Positions 41,901-56,572 of a stretch of DNA of 64,000 nt are shown one piece after another (the first letter of the stretch is position 1; every line of letters begins with the position of its first letter). A program made the translations under genes and the position numbers. Below the pieces are notes generated by a model. The model was not told the origin of the DNA. It ran no database searches and saw only the letters and a list, made by a program, of their open reading frames with translations. The stretch is taken from assembly GCA_020086605.1 (NCBI GenBank), contig JACBWW010000008.1:15650714-15714713 (forward strand). Reading direction: 5' to 3'. This DNA is from Lanius collurio (Eukaryota; Chordata; Aves; Passeriformes; Laniidae).

Positions 41901-44900
41901 TGTGACACAACAGCAGCAATAGCTCGGTGCCAGATCTAGCAGTGCTACTGGCAGTAACGAGAACCACCTGAGATGCTACAGGAAATACTGCTTGTCAAAC
42001 CACACAACATGAGACAGTTAACATCTGTTTTTTAACTTAACTGATTAAACAATATCTGCTTCAATACAAGCAGAACTGCCAACAAATTTAAAGGAGAGGA
42101 AATCAAAGCACATGCACTGCTGTCAAGTGTTAAATTGTATAACGTAGTACATGCAGTCTTCAAGATCCAGAAGACTGGATTCAAACAGTGACTCAAATAC
42201 TCCAAGTTTTCAGTGTTTGAGGGTAGGGGTTTATTATTGTTGGGCTTGTTTTTTTGCTTTGTGGTTTGACAGTTTTTCTTGGAAGTTAATGTTTTAAGCC
42301 CTGTTTTGGCAATGGAGAGATGTAAGATGAACGGTATGTATCAAAAACCAGAAAAAACTAACTTCTGCTAAAGTTATCTGCAAAATTAACTTCTTTATAC
42401 AGTAGTAATGAATTCCAAATAAAAAGGAACACTGGCTTGGATGCATACAAGGTTGAACAGTACAATCCAGTGTCCAGCCTTTCTTCTTCATACATCAATC
42501 TTTTCAACAATTTTAGTAACCATAGTTAAAAATATCTCAAGATTTCATAATCCTCCAAGAACAGATCTGTCTTTTGGCTATCTGTCTATTGGCTTTTAAA
42601 CTTCTGCTAAAATTCCACATTGAAGCAGCAGTGTCTAGGACTGCAGAAATATGAAAGTGGAAGAAGTAAACTAGAAAGGGAAATTTTTCTCAAAGTTGTC
42701 AATGAGGAGAGCTGAAATCCTTCTACAAAAGGTGATTTTATATTAAATCTTGCTGTTCATAAGCAGTTCATTACACAAAAGCTGTTAACTTGAACAAGAA
42801 CTGTGAAACTTACATTAAAAACTTGGAAAAAAATCACATATTCTTCAATGGGTACATTAAAAGAGTAAAAATTACCAAATTTCCCCCTTTCTTCAACTGT
42901 AACTTGAAGTACCACTACATCACATCCCATTTCACAAATTCTCTAAGACATATTACTATGCTAACAATTAACTGTTATATGGACCAAGCAAAAATCAGGA
43001 GTTCTCACACATTCTGGAAGCTGTACTGCCATGAGGTTAGTGTCATCATTATTATTCTGAGATTCACATACATGATTCCACCACAGAAAACAGTCTTGCA
43101 GATTACCTGTCATCTTAATCAGCATGGCTGAAGAGAACAGAAAGCTCAATCTACAATTTAGGATAAATTCAGTAGTTTTCACAGAGGAAAAGTTCACAGT
43201 TTTTCATACTCTGCTCCACCAAAAACGTGCTTTGGCATAACTTCCACACACTGTTTGTTTGACATAATGGAGACAGGTTCAAGTAGAAGTACAACACGTG
43301 GCACTTTGTGATCTTCTATCCCTCTCAAGAGTAAGGAAGAAATGTGCTGAGAGTTTGAATACCGAATCCTCATTTCCTAGATTTGTAAAATAGAAGCCCT
43401 GAACCTCTCATTTGGTTCAGTTGTTTAATCAAACATTAGATGTTCTATTAGCAGAAGCTCTAGCTCAGCTTTTCAAATAATCATTACTAATTACCTCAGA
43501 CTACATTCAGCTTGAAAACCAACTATAGGCATACCTCTGAAAGACAAATTATTGCCAGCAAAAGCCATTTTCTCAAATGTCTTCAGTATAAAAGAATCAA
43601 TACATTCGTTGTTTTGTTTGTTATTATCCTTTTTTCAAATCATAACCCCAAAAATCACCACTTTGCAGATATTAATTTAATGATAAAGCATAAGCATGAG
43701 ACAATTTTAATGTATCACCAGCTTTAATCATCTCCCTTCTATAAATCTGTAACTAAATATTAAACCAAAATGATTTTTCAATCCTTCAAAAACCTTGAGA
43801 AAGTCTGTGCAGGTAGGTAATGGTAGCATACAGTTCAGGAGGGCCAGACAACTAGTTGGACGTACATATGGGTGTGTAAGCAATTAAAAAGTGACTGATT
43901 GTTTTCTCAACCTACCTTACAGAGCTCTGACTTGTTTTTATGGGGATATATAATCTCTTGCCTCACTGTGACTAGCATAAATTTAGCTGATACTGAAAAA
44001 CAATGACAATGAAACATTAAAAAATGACAAATAAAAAAACCAAAACCAAGATTCTGACTGGTATACAACAATTGGGTGAAAAACAAATGCAATCTCATAA
44101 TCTCTTCCTTCCAGTGCTTCATTAGGTTCCACACAACTATGGAGAGTATTTATGGAATGACAGATATTATTTTTTTCTTCATATTTTACAGAGAAATATC
44201 GTATCTCACACTCCTAATTTTTCTTTATTGTTTCTTTTTTTTCCAATAAAGAAACCCAAACACAAGAATAGCAGCTTCATACCTATTTAACATAGGAAAG
44301 GTACAGTATCATTCAGCAAAAATCAGCTGAACTCCCAAGAGTTTCTGTAAGACTGAACATGGATTACATTAATGATAGTTCTGAATTTGATATTACATCT
44401 TAGCCACTGAAGCATTTCCCACTCAGAGCTCTACGAAGAAGTTATAATAACAATAACACCAGAAAATAATATTCTGCTTTTAAATTCTGACCACTCAGTG
44501 TGTTATATCAGCCATATTTTTGAAACAGATAATACAGTCACTCTCTCCAAAGGGCAAATTCTGATCTTCCTATTCACGAATGTCTCCCAGCACACTTTAC
44601 CACAAGTAAAAAAGTAGAAACATGTCATTCACCAGTGTTGGAGACAGGAATCATGCTGCAATGTGATACAAAGCTACACGTCACATCCTTTACAAGTCTA
44701 GCCTTAACAGCCCAAATGCCTGCAGCCACACCGCCTCACGCTGCGATTTTTTTACATCCTGGGCTATGCAGCACTGGGCTAACTAGCTGCTCCAGGAAAT
44801 GATGATCACCTCCGAGTCAGAGCTAAGCACACACCCCAGCACGGTGCTGCAGGGCACAGTGCTGTTTTGCAGATGAATCTGGGCTGCCAACTACATGAGA

Positions 44901-46284
44901 TCATTAGAGATCATGGCTCTGAGTAAGCGTAAACGCAGTCAAGCGCACACTTGTGAAGAAACTTACTGAACATTCTGAAACCAAATCAACTGAATGTGTT
45001 TTTTTCAGTTTTAAATTGTTCTTCAAGATCTCAATAAGCTAATTAAAGAAAAAGTCCAATTATTTAGACAGCATATTTGTGTTAAGCAAATCCCTGATTA
45101 CCTTAAATTTGCATCCACCAATGCTAAATTTAAAATCGACATTTCTTTTGACAGAATAAAAAAAAAAAACACCTTCCCAAACTAATAAAAATAAGTCTGT
45201 AACACACTATGTATGTACAATTCACCAATCAAGAGAACTTAACATCTCTGACAACAAAGTGTGATGAGGATGAATTCAGATTAAATTTAGCAATACACAG
45301 CTATCAAATCACAGGCCAAACAAGTATAAAAAGTCGGTAAATTATACTGATAATCTTGTTAAAAGGTTACCAGCACTGATGATGCAAAGAGAAGCATGGA
45401 AGTTCACTCTATTTGTTAAGGCGAACAGGTGGTTTGTGGCCACAGTAAAGACTGGAAGTCAATTTTTCACATTCAAGCAACTAAATCATACCCTCAAGAC
45501 ACATACAAATATTTTAAATTTTAAAAAGTACTCAGTATCGTTCAATACAGACATTTTATAAATTCAGTGTGCTGGCAGAAGGGAAGGAAAAAAAACTCCA
45601 ATAAGCCTTAAGCATAGAGACAACTGCCTTACAGTGTTACAGGAGGGTGCTTTCCAGCTTAGTTCAAACACAGCAAATCAATTGAAATTAATCATATATT
45701 ATGCTTGAAATCACACATGCTTGAAAACCTTGGAAACTACTAAACTCACCAACTACAGTAACACTATAGCATATTTTCTATTCCAGAATTAACATGCAGT
45801 AAATGTGTGAAAAAAATAATCTGCAGTTTTGTTTTCTACATATCTTTTATCTTCTACAAGGACATATAAAACCAGAAAATTGTAGGTGCTCCTGTGTATG
45901 CCCCTATAGCCATGTGGTTATTACTCACAGCCAAAAAAAAATCAACTACGCTACTACAGGTAGAAATAAGGGTGCTTTTTGGTTGAAAAGTCTTTGGAAT
46001 AAATGATAATGTGTGGCAGATGCTTTTACTCAAGATTTTACCTAAAACTAATAACTGGATTTCTCTCTTTGTTCTTCAACACTGCACAATGATTTCAGAC
46101 TGTAGCCTCCCTCCTTTAGGCTGCAATTGACTGAATTTTCAGAAACTCTGAAAAAATGGCCAGCTTTGTCCCAAGACTTCTGACAGAAAAGTATTTTGAG
46201 AGAAGATCTGTCATAACTGAGAAAACCCCACATTTTTGACTTTCAAGAACAAATCCACTTGGGTCCATCATTGTAACAGAGCCC

Positions 46285-46490
46285 AGTGGAGAGAAGCATT
46301 ATTACTTCTTATACATGCAGTTGTTATACGTGTCCTTATTGTGCTGCAAGGACAGGAACACAACAAATGATGGCCTCCACTCCAAAGAGCTTACACAAGC
46401 CCAAAAACCCAGGCCCAACACACAGACAAGACAAACATCTCCAACAGGTTAGAATAGGGTGTGGATGAGGCAAGGTGACAGAAAAGGGTG
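46285..46490 (+). repeat. Relic of an ancient amniote interspersed repeat
   Basis: The order of blocks TTATTACTTCTTATACATGC, TTATTGTGCTGCAAGGACAG, CTCCAAAGAGCTTACACAA and AGACAAGACAAACATCTCC matches an old interspersed repeat common in turtles and crocodilians (there roughly ATTGTGCTAGGCGCTGTACA ... CCAAAGAGCTTACAATCTAA). It is heavily diverged. The family name is uncertain (CR1/L3-like). Confidence 0.5.
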
Positions 46491-49400
46491 TGATACAATT
46501 TTCGGCCATCAAGAAGAGTAATCAACTCACTACTCATCTGGCCCATTAGCCCATTAGCTAATTTAAGGTTTCTATTTGCATCACAGCAGAAGGATGCCTG
46601 AAGAAGTGATGTTCATAAAGCATAAAACCACCGTTTCTGCAGCCTTTGTTTTTGTTTGGGAAATGTCTTAGGTCTTATGAACACCACAGACAGAGTGTTT
46701 GAGAAAAAGGAAAAAATGTGACACTGGTAAAAAACTACTTCAGTACCCTCACAGTCACAGTCAAGTCACAAAGACAGGAATAAATTCATGTTCTACATGA
46801 GTCTCCTTTGTTCTCTATGTTTTTTATGAGGCAACAGTAGCTCTTACTTTTGACAGGACTTAAAAACATACATTGCCTAATAAAGGTGGAAGCTAGTAAA
46901 TTAATGTGAGTTGTTACAATAAAAAAGGCAATTAAAAAGTAAATGCCTTAAAAGCAAAAAAATCTGATACTGCACATGTCTTATTTTAAGAACATGAAGC
47001 ACCACATTCCTTCCACATCATATTGCAATGAATTATCTTTCAACTACTTGGACTTCAAGTCCTATACTCACTTGTCTTCACTTATCTTGAATAAGTGTAT
47101 TGATAATATTTTCTGCCTTTGCCCTAAGGATGGTTAATGTCAAGTGAAATCATCAACTCATGGTTTATTAGTTTTATATGCACAGAATCTTGGTATCTAT
47201 GAGTAAAGTCGTTTTGTAAAAAAATACAAATTTTGCAGGAAAATAACCCTACAGCACAAACTATTCAGGTGAAATGTCTATAAATGAATGAAAACTATGT
47301 TCCTATCATTGCTTTTGGTTGTGCAGGGTTATGTTAATTCCTGCTGTCACTTCAAAGATGCCACTATGAAATGCAGAACAATAAACCAGTTCACAAACTC
47401 TAATCCTTCCTCTAACATTAAAAATGCCTGTAACTAAAAAGTGGGGGGTTCTTCATACTATCTTTTCCACAAAATTTGGCAACACACTTTCATAATTCTG
47501 TATCTCCTGTTCCATGCATGTTTAATATGCCTCCAAAAAGAAAGAGCTTAACTGTAATCATCTGAAACTTGGCAGATACTCTTATTCTACAGGCATATGC
47601 TACCCCCATACTAAAACAATGTTCAGCAACAAGTCATTGCATTAGGGTGCTGGATTTCTAACATGCACTGGGTGTTCCCACCACATGTTCCTGTCCATAC
47701 TGTATGTGCTTTACTTCATTCCTGTATTGTTTTTGCAATAATCTAGCTGATTTACCTACAAGATAAACATGGGAGCAGCTCTACAAAACTTAAGAGCCTC
47801 CATCAACAACACCAATGGCACACTTTTGCCTCCCACTGCACTACAGTCTTCCAACAACACCTCAGCAGGACACATTCCTTCATACAGCTCCCACATCCTT
47901 CCATCTTTTCAGACAGTCTGTCACACCTAAGAGAGAAAAGCAGCACACAACTTCCTCCCACCAAGTCCTTATACACATCCTACAGTCCCACAGGGACCTG
48001 AGCCAAGCACTCCCACCACACAAAGAGGCCAGACCATACTGTCAGCTCATCAGCCAGCTTCCTGGGGCAGGTGTTTTTTAGAGAACACAATGCTATTGTT
48101 CCCTCAGCATGACTTGAAGGCAAAATTAATTTTTCCATACCAACTGAGGCAGAAAACGCCGACACTCCTTTGGACCTCTCTTTAGATTGTTTTCTTCTAT
48201 TAATATCCATGTGGTGACCCTTTGTACTGGATTTAGGCAGTCACAGTCACAAAGAACATACTGAACACTTTCTGTGTTTATAAAGAGACTGGCCAAATGT
48301 CTCTGAGGCTATTACTTAGGTTAGTGTGACAGACAATAGCATCAGCAATAAATAAGTAGTGGTAAAACATAGCTCACTTAAAGAGCAACAAGAAACAAAA
48401 TAAAGTTGTCCCAAGCAGTGTTAAATTTTTCAGATTTTGCTGAACTCATCAATGATTAAACAAACACGTTACCTTGTCTGGGAGGGCCAAACTACTAAAC
48501 CTCTAACACTGTTACTCTGTCTTGCTCCCTGTAAAGTGTCTGGGTAGGTGATCCTACTGGTTTCTTCTCACCTTATAATTTATGAATCAGAAGAAGGAAA
48601 TATATGATTGCCAAAAGGTATTAATTTGCAGATAATGCTGAATGTTTAGGTCTGACCCACATAAACAATTTGCATAATTTTAAAAGTAACCTACTTTATT
48701 CATATACACAAGTATGTTTTGTATTTCCTTTACAGAAAAAGAGGGAAAAGAAGAAAAAAAAAGCGCCCTGCTCTTCTAAGATTTGAAGAAGACACAGAAG
48801 AAATCATGCGAAGATACAACTATCAAACTTAAAAAAAAAAAAAAAACAACCAAAGAGGAAGAAGTTTCATTTTTCTGTTTAGAAATTTTTCCCACAGATA
48901 GAAATCTAAGCCTTGCAAAAGATGGTAATATTTTGACATTTGACAAGACAGAATAACATATCTGAGACACAAGCAGGCAGTATGGAAAAACTAGATAGAA
49001 GTGTATTTCCCAACAAAACTGTTCTCCAGTTACTCACAGGTCACAGATGGGGAGCAAATGCCTCCAAACACAACAGTTCAATCATCAAAACATGGCAGAA
49101 AGACCAGGGATGAAGCCAAATCACCCAGCCTCAGGTAAGAAAAAAAACATACAATGCAAACTTACTTTTAAAAAGTGTTATATATTTCCTCTGTTCATTA
49201 TGTGGGTCATGCAAAAGGAAGATGCTCTGATCGGACGTGATAGTTCAGGGAACTGACATAATCATCCTTTTGCGTGGGGTGTTCCTAGACAAGGTGAATA
49301 GAGCATATTGGACTTGTCTGACTGCTTTTTGCTTCTCCTATTACAGCACTTATGGAAATTCCCTTGACATATCCATGCATAAGAATGAGTGAAACAGGCT

Positions 49401-50913
49401 GAGAGTCACTGAAAAGACAAATTTTTAAAACAAATGCATATAATCTATTTTTGTAAGTTAACTCCAAGAGGGTTAACAGTACTAATACAAAGAATATTTG
49501 TTAATTACAACTTCTCACTGAACAGCACTCTGATGAAGGAGATACTAACCAAGCATCCTCGTTCCATTTTCCCAAAAAGGGAATCAAAAAAGCCATGTAT
49601 TGATTTGCATTATGAAAACCATCCTGAAGACAAATTCTGGTAAACCCCAAGACAGCTGTTGATAGAAACATGACTGATTTATCCTTATCATCAGTACATA
49701 ACTTCTGTGTCAAGGACTGGATTGTTAGGTTCGTGTCAGAACTATGCAGAATCTGTAAAGGTATCTTTATCAACTGAAAATTCTAATAAAGATTTTTGCT
49801 TTTTCTCAGTCAGCACAGACTGCAATCAACAGGAAACACCCACAACTCAAGGCCGAACTTCACTCTGGATGGCTAGGCTCATTGATGCTAACCAATATAC
49901 TGTTTAATTAAATGTCATATGTGTTACAAATTATTCCATCAAGAGAATAACTAGGGAATCCACACATTATGTGGATCCATGTCCTGTGATTGAATCACAA
50001 CACTTCACCTTCAACAATCCTCCTGTGAAATTTTCATCTCTCATACTCCATTTGCTCTCCAAACTCCCTTTGGGCCACCTTCCCTCACTGTTGTTCAGCT
50101 ATCCATAGTGCAAAAGATGCTCCATGGAGCCACTGATAAGCCATCTCTGGGAGGCACTGATGGCATCTCTAGTCAGAATGTCAGAACTTGGCTGGAAGCA
50201 GGTCCAGGCTTCCAGTTACACAAACTTCTCTGTGTCCATGAGGCACACCAATAAGTTCTCATTCCATGAATTCAGCTTGGGTTTGAAGAGGGGAGGTTTC
50301 AGAGTTAAAGTACACACTTTGAAAATACAGTATTTTCAGGACTACCTTCCTTTTGTTTTCCATTGTTGAGGTTTTTGTATACTTTTACGTAGGAATACCT
50401 TTCCAGAACATTCTAGCATTTCATTCAAGAAGTGATAATAATAGTAGCTCCAAAAGGATTTTAAGAGTAGGAAGAACTTAAATTAGAAGCCAATTCATTA
50501 TACTCAGATCTATTACAGGAAGTTCAGGTAGTTCAAACCACTATAACCATCTTCCTTGTAAGAACTTCAGGACTTAGAACTGAAGCTTAAAAACATCATA
50601 TTTAAGTGTATTTCAAAAACAAAGTAAATACTGCATACAGAAATCCATATCTGATTAATAGCTTTATTGAAAAAAGAAATTATCATATAAATGCCTCTTT
50701 TCCAAGGATGCATGAAAAAAAAAAAAAAAGGCCAAAAAACCCAACAAAAAATGCAGTGCATTTTTTTCACATATCAAACTCCTGTGAGAAGTGGGATTCT
50801 ATTCATAAGCCTATGCAAGTTTCATGCAGGATGAGGGCCCAGCAACCCAGAGAGCGAAGACTGACAAGGCACTGTTCCCAAATGCATGAAAGAAAGCAAC
50901 CAGGGAAAAATAA

Positions 50914-50914
50914 N
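50914..50914. other. Single ambiguous base (N)
   Basis: An isolated N within TAANAGCATT, in the first intron. It has no annotation consequence. Confidence 0.99.
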
Positions 50915-50996
50915 AGCATTCAAACAAAGTAACTTTCAATTTATTAGCTCTCTCAAGATGAGCTCCAGACCAAACTAAGATCCACAGAATTACCTC

Positions 50997-51100
50997 AAAA
51001 AAAAAAAAAAAATCAAAACAACAACAACAAAAAAACCCACAACCCCAAAATATACCAACAACAAACAAACAAATGAAAAAACCCAAACCCAAAAACTAAC
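50997..51100. repeat. A/C-rich simple repeat (CAA-type)
   Basis: An A tract followed by CAACAACAACAA, then CCCACAACCCCAAAA and AACCCAAACCCAAAAAC runs. It is G-poor on the plus strand, like the stretches near 17.3 and 36.2 kb. Confidence 0.85.
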
Positions 51101-51767
51101 AAAATGCACACATATAAAGCCATTTCCTTACCTGCCTGCAAGAAGTGCCTCATTTGACATAATTTTCAACTATTTTTGAGGAGAGAAAACAAAATTCACA
51201 GTGGGTAGCCTTTTAAATTTTTTTCTTTGATACATTGTTTTAAACATAGGTTAAAGTCAAATGATAGAGATCAAAAGCTTTAAAATTTCATAATAACCAC
51301 AGTGAATTTGCTAAAGTTCAAAGGAAAAATATCCTCTGAAAGGATCTCAAGAGAAAATCCAGGAGCCATCACTGAATGTAACACAGCCTGTTGAATAAGG
51401 CTGAATCAAAGATATGTGAACTTTCTGATTCTCCCTGGATATGCATCTTTCCTCATACCATTCCAGCGTTCCTCCAAACGAATCTAGTTCCTACTAAACC
51501 TCTTCTAGCGACATGTAACATGACAGCCCGATCTAGGCCTATAGCCTATAGATAATGTGACAATATACACAGAACTACTGCATGCAACAATCAGTTTTAC
51601 ACAATTTTCAATGTGATAAATTTAATAAACTTCATTTCAAATGTTCAACCTAAATCAGTTAGCAGTATCTTCACTTTCTAAACACAGTGGCTCAAAATAC
51701 TGAGTGATTTAATGTCCATAACGAACAAAATCATTACCATTCTTGCACAATGGCATATAACAAATTC

Positions 51768-52565
51768 ACAGAATCACAGAACAGGTAAAGTTGGAACCTG
51801 AGGACCACAGTGGGTCATCTGGTCTAACCTCCCTGCTCAGGCAGGGTCATCCTAGAGCACCTGGCACAGGATTGTGTCCAGGCAGTTCTTGAACATCTCC
51901 TGTGAGGGAAACTCCACAACCTCTCTGATCGATCTGTTCCAGTGCACGGTCACCTGCACAGCAAAGTTCTTCCTCATGTTCAGGCAGAACTTCCGGGCAT
52001 CAGCTTCTGCCCACTGCCTTTTGTTCCACTGCTTAGCACTTCTGAGAAGAGCCTGGCCCCATCCCCCTGAAATCTACCCTTTAGATACTTATATGCATTA
52101 ATGAGGCCCTCTCTCAGTTGTATCTCCTCGAGGCTGAACAGGCCCAGCTCCCTCAGCCTTTCCTCATAAGAGAGATGCTCCAGACCCCTAACTATCTTCA
52201 CACCCCTCCACTGGACCCGCTCCAGGAGCTCCATGTCTCTCTTGTCCTGAGGAGCCCTGAATTGGATACAACATTCCAGGTGAGGCCTCACCAGAGCTGA
52301 GTACAGGGGCAGGATCACCTTCCATGACCTGCTGGCAATGCTCTTCCTAATGTCCCCCAGGATACCACTGGCCCTCTTGGCCACCAGGACACTCTGCTGG
52401 CTCATGGACAGCTTGTTGTCCACCGGGACCCGCAGGTCCTTCTCTGCAGAGCTGCCCCCCAGCAGGTCAGCCCCAGCCTGTGCTGGTGCCTGGGCTTGTT
52501 CTCCCCAGGTGCAGGACTTGGCCTTTGCCTTTGCTGAATTTCAGATGGTTCTTCTCTGCCCAAAT
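51768..52565 (-). mobile_element. CR1 LINE, 5'-truncated 3' end
   Basis: The plus strand opens with TCACAGAATCACAGAA, the reverse complement of the CR1 3' terminal repeat, and continues colinearly with the avian CR1 3' region up to GATGGTTCTTCTCTGCCCAA. On the minus strand 52423-51980 stays open for 147 codons of ORF2 C-terminus (GILGDIRKSIASRSWKVILP, YSALVRPHLECC, GLEHLSYEERLRELGLFSLE). It is better preserved than the CR1 at 3.4-6.1 kb, so probably younger. It is truncated before the RT domain, hence immobile, and lies in sense orientation to MAST4. Confidence 0.93.
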
Positions 52566-55500
52566 TCACCAGAAATCCCTCCTGAAATCCACTTTTCTGA
52601 CCACCATTTCAACCTTTGACAAAGAGCTACTAGAGGCAAGCCCATCAGTCAGTATGTGCAGCCACACAAGCTGGTACACAGTTATCACTGACAAGTCTGA
52701 AGCTCTCTGAAAAGAGGTGCATCAGAAGAGGCAACTATTAACCAGTGCATGGGTGAGCTCCTGTGTGCTCAAAAAAACATTTGAGAAGGATGAAGCAAAG
52801 TTTAATACAGCAAGAACTGTAATGACTACAGAACACCAGTAGCAGATGTAAGCCAAATACAACAGAGTGAATTTCTGCATGCTGCGCCTAGACCATGTCT
52901 GAACAACCACAGCTCATGAAAGGATGTCTAAACTACTATCCTTTAAATTCTCTGAGTAAGAAAAACAAAGATTGTCTCCTAATGTGTCATAGCAGACATT
53001 AACCATGACAGTGGGAAAAAAAATAACAATTACAGCTTCTTTCAGCATATTCCAGCATTTACCTATGTTGGTTTTTTTTTTATTTTGCTCATGTTTCAGC
53101 TTTCCTCAGGCTGTCAACATTAAAATTCTTTGGTCACTTCCTAATGATCTTGACATAATTTTAAAAAAGTAACATTCTATCAGAGTGAAAACAAAGCAAA
53201 AAATAGGAACGTGTCCAAATGAATCCCTACCAGTCTCGCTGAAGCTAAGAAACAATGTTGGCTCATTCAGACTGTAAGCAGAACTTAAAGTACATTAATT
53301 ACCTGAAGAAAAAGATTGGTCAATTAAACAAACTAGAATAAAAACAACACATTCAATTTGACAGTGAGACTGTAAAACTATCCCCTCAACACACAGCCTT
53401 TACTGTGAATGAAAGGAAATACAATTACCAAGATACATTAACACTCCACTAGGTAGTAGAGAAAGCAATGGGATCATTAATCCAGCAGATTAACTTCTAA
53501 CAAAACATATTCAATGACAGTGTGTTTGGAAGCACAGATAGTCTGCACAAATGTACTTCTTAATCCCCCCAGTTTTAAGGATAACAATCTTCTCTGAACT
53601 TACTCAACATCTGTTAGAATAATAGCTCATCTCTCTTGCATGTAGGAACTAAGATGAATGAAGTGAATTGAAAGCAAAGAAATGGTGAAGCTCTTCAAAT
53701 TACCGCACTCCCAAACATACATTAAAAACAATACAAATACATAAAAAATAAATTCTTTTTTTAACAAAGTCTAAACTGGTGTTTACTGTTATGTAATAGG
53801 AGTAAAACAACTCAGCTGGAACACAGCTTCAGCTGACATCAACATAATTAAACACTTTTGTGGCTGTTTTTATGTAAGTAAATATGCGTGGTTTTCTTGT
53901 ATTATCAACAGGACCACTTTTAAGACCTGTTATTAAATAAAACAATCAATTTATAATATATTTACTTGTAGTATACTGTGTTGACAAAGTTAAAAACAGA
54001 AGTCTATATAAAAACCAACAGCAAGAGTTTACATTGTCACTTTAACACCACTGCACCTACTCAAACTACCAAACTATGGACACTCAAAAAACCTGCTTTT
54101 TCAGGAAGCACACTGACCCAAAACTAATAGAACTACAGCAAAGTTTGACTATTCTCTTCTGTTTCCAATAAAAATTACAACTTTCAGCTGTTTTTAAGGG
54201 TTCAGAAAGGTTATGAACTGTCAGAACATATACTTGATGAATTAATATTTTAATATTGTATCATGAAAGACTCACTATCACTTCAGTGACCATACACAAA
54301 TAAAATGAAGTTTCAACATAAATCATCCATGAGTCTACTTTGGCTCAGAGGCAACTGGGCAAACATTCATGAATTTCATGCCTTTGTGAAAAAAAATCCC
54401 ACTCTGACTCAAAGGAACAACAATTGTAATAACATTGTTTAAGTGCAACTACCATAAAGAAGCAAGAGAAAAGGACACCCACAAAAAGGACCACTGCTTT
54501 GTTGTTTTCGTAAAAGATACACAGACAAGATCAGACACAAAGAGTGAAAGTGTCAGAGAGAACCAAATATGTATCATAAAACAAAGCATAAAGCAGTGAT
54601 TTTTCCATGTAAAAAGAAGCATATCTGTACACATTTATCCATTTGTAAATCTACACAGCAATTTCTATCAATAGAAACCCTCTCATTCCAGTTCTCCTTA
54701 TGGTGGCACACATATTTCTAAAGTGTAATAGCACATGGTATAATCCATGGCATTTACAGTCTCGGGTATTTGAATAAAAAATGCCCCTAATTTATAATTG
54801 AAGATAGTTTTTCTACCCGCCAGTCCTGAAAATCTACTCCAAGACCTGAAAGTCAGGTTGTGGTATTTCTTATTCAGGTATCACTTCCCAAAGAGCTGCT
54901 GCAACCAAAATTCAACTACACCTACTGTTGTAAAACTGCTCCTGAAGGAGCCTATCTCTTCACCGCTTAGTTCTTAGAACCTCCAAGTGAGATAAATGAT
55001 TACATCAAGTAAATCTGTATAAACAAACAAAATTCATAGTACTAGCAGACAAGTTTCATCCCCAATGCCAAGAAAGTAGGATAGCGCTCACAGAAACAAT
55101 AGGGTCTAGCAGGCCACAAGAATCTGGTAGTACAGGTAAAAATAACTGAACAGGCAAAAGGAACATAACTGAGAGGCAAAAATGCCCAACCAAACCATAG
55201 AATTAATGCTCTTAAATTGGTAAGCAGTCCCAAAGCCAACTGTGGATACAACCAGAAAGAAATGTTTCTTCAGAAGTTTTCATAAAGCACCTACGCATAC
55301 ACCAGGCCAGACAAGTTTCATAGGTAGTGTAACTATTAAGAAAAAACCTCTCTCAGATCAGTGGACCCAAAACTTTCACTTAAGCCTAGCTGGAGATAAC
55401 CTACTCTTTAGGGATCTAAAACGTCTGGGAAGCTACAAGACATGAGTGGAGACCAGCATCACTCTTAGCAAGAAAGGGAAGGCATCCTGTATCAAGTTAA

Positions 55501-56550
55501 GCAAAGTAAGCAGCTATCCTTCCAGTCTTTACATGCAGCAACAGCTACAGCTGGCTGAGCCTGTGATACAGCAGAGTGATACAGCACAGAACACATAAAC
55601 CCAGCCAGCACCTTAATTAATCCAAACCCATTTCTACAGCAGAGTTAGGAGAATCTGTGCTGTCCGTGCTGGGTTTTATTTTTCTGAAAAGTTTTATTCT
55701 CTGTAAGTTTTATATCTTGCATTAGTAAATGAATTAGGAGTAGAGAGAGGCAGAGGGCAGTTCCACCTTTAAGAAGAGAGTTGAACGAGTGTGTGGACAG
55801 CCTCCCCCAAGAGACATCAACACAGCAGATTCTGAGTTCCCACCACTCAGAAGATAGAACCAGACTGACAAAGGAGGGTTATCTGGGCCCACTAAGTGTA
55901 AGTAAGCGGCCTTGAAATCCCACTGCTGGCTTTTTCGTTTCACAGTGCCATGACACACACTTGGCTACAGAGAGGGAATTAAACACTGAGTATATCTGTA
56001 ATACATGAAACATAACTGCATATATGGCATGTACTATTCACTGATATACATGTGATATGCTGAGACAATATTCAGTGCTGCTTTAAAAAGTCTTCCAAAT
56101 ATTTCAACAAACCCAGTATTATATTAAATATGTTTGAAAAGCAGGACAGCATCCAAATATATAACACAAAGAAGACAGTGGTACACATTTATTTCAAGCT
56201 TCCTGTGAAATCTACGAAGTCTCTCTCCTCCCCAACCTGCCACACAGTAGTTACAAACCCAATTTGAGAAAGAACAGTGACAACAACTTGAAAAAAACCC
56301 CAGCATGTCTCAGCAGAAAAAAGTATAAGGCCTATTTCACTGAGTTAGTGCTGTGTAAGAGTAAAAAATTATTTACAAGAGAGGGATAATAACTGTAATG
56401 TAACTCAGCATTTTCAGCTATTCAAAGTAGGAGACACAAAGAATAGATATTTACTACAGGAACGGTTTTTTCATCGCTGCAAAACAAGCCTTTTTTTGTC
56501 TTATTTTAAACTTTCTGCCTTTAAACAGATAGACATCTTCTTCCTTTTGG

Positions 56551-56572
56551 GAAAAAAAAAAAAAAAAAAAAA
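56551..56572. repeat. Poly-A tract
   Basis: An uninterrupted run of about 22 A. No retroposon body is recognised beside it. Confidence 0.9.

Noticed and set aside
51980..52423. 147-codon intact frame as a host gene
   Set aside because: It is the C-terminal part of CR1 ORF2 within a 5'-truncated LINE.
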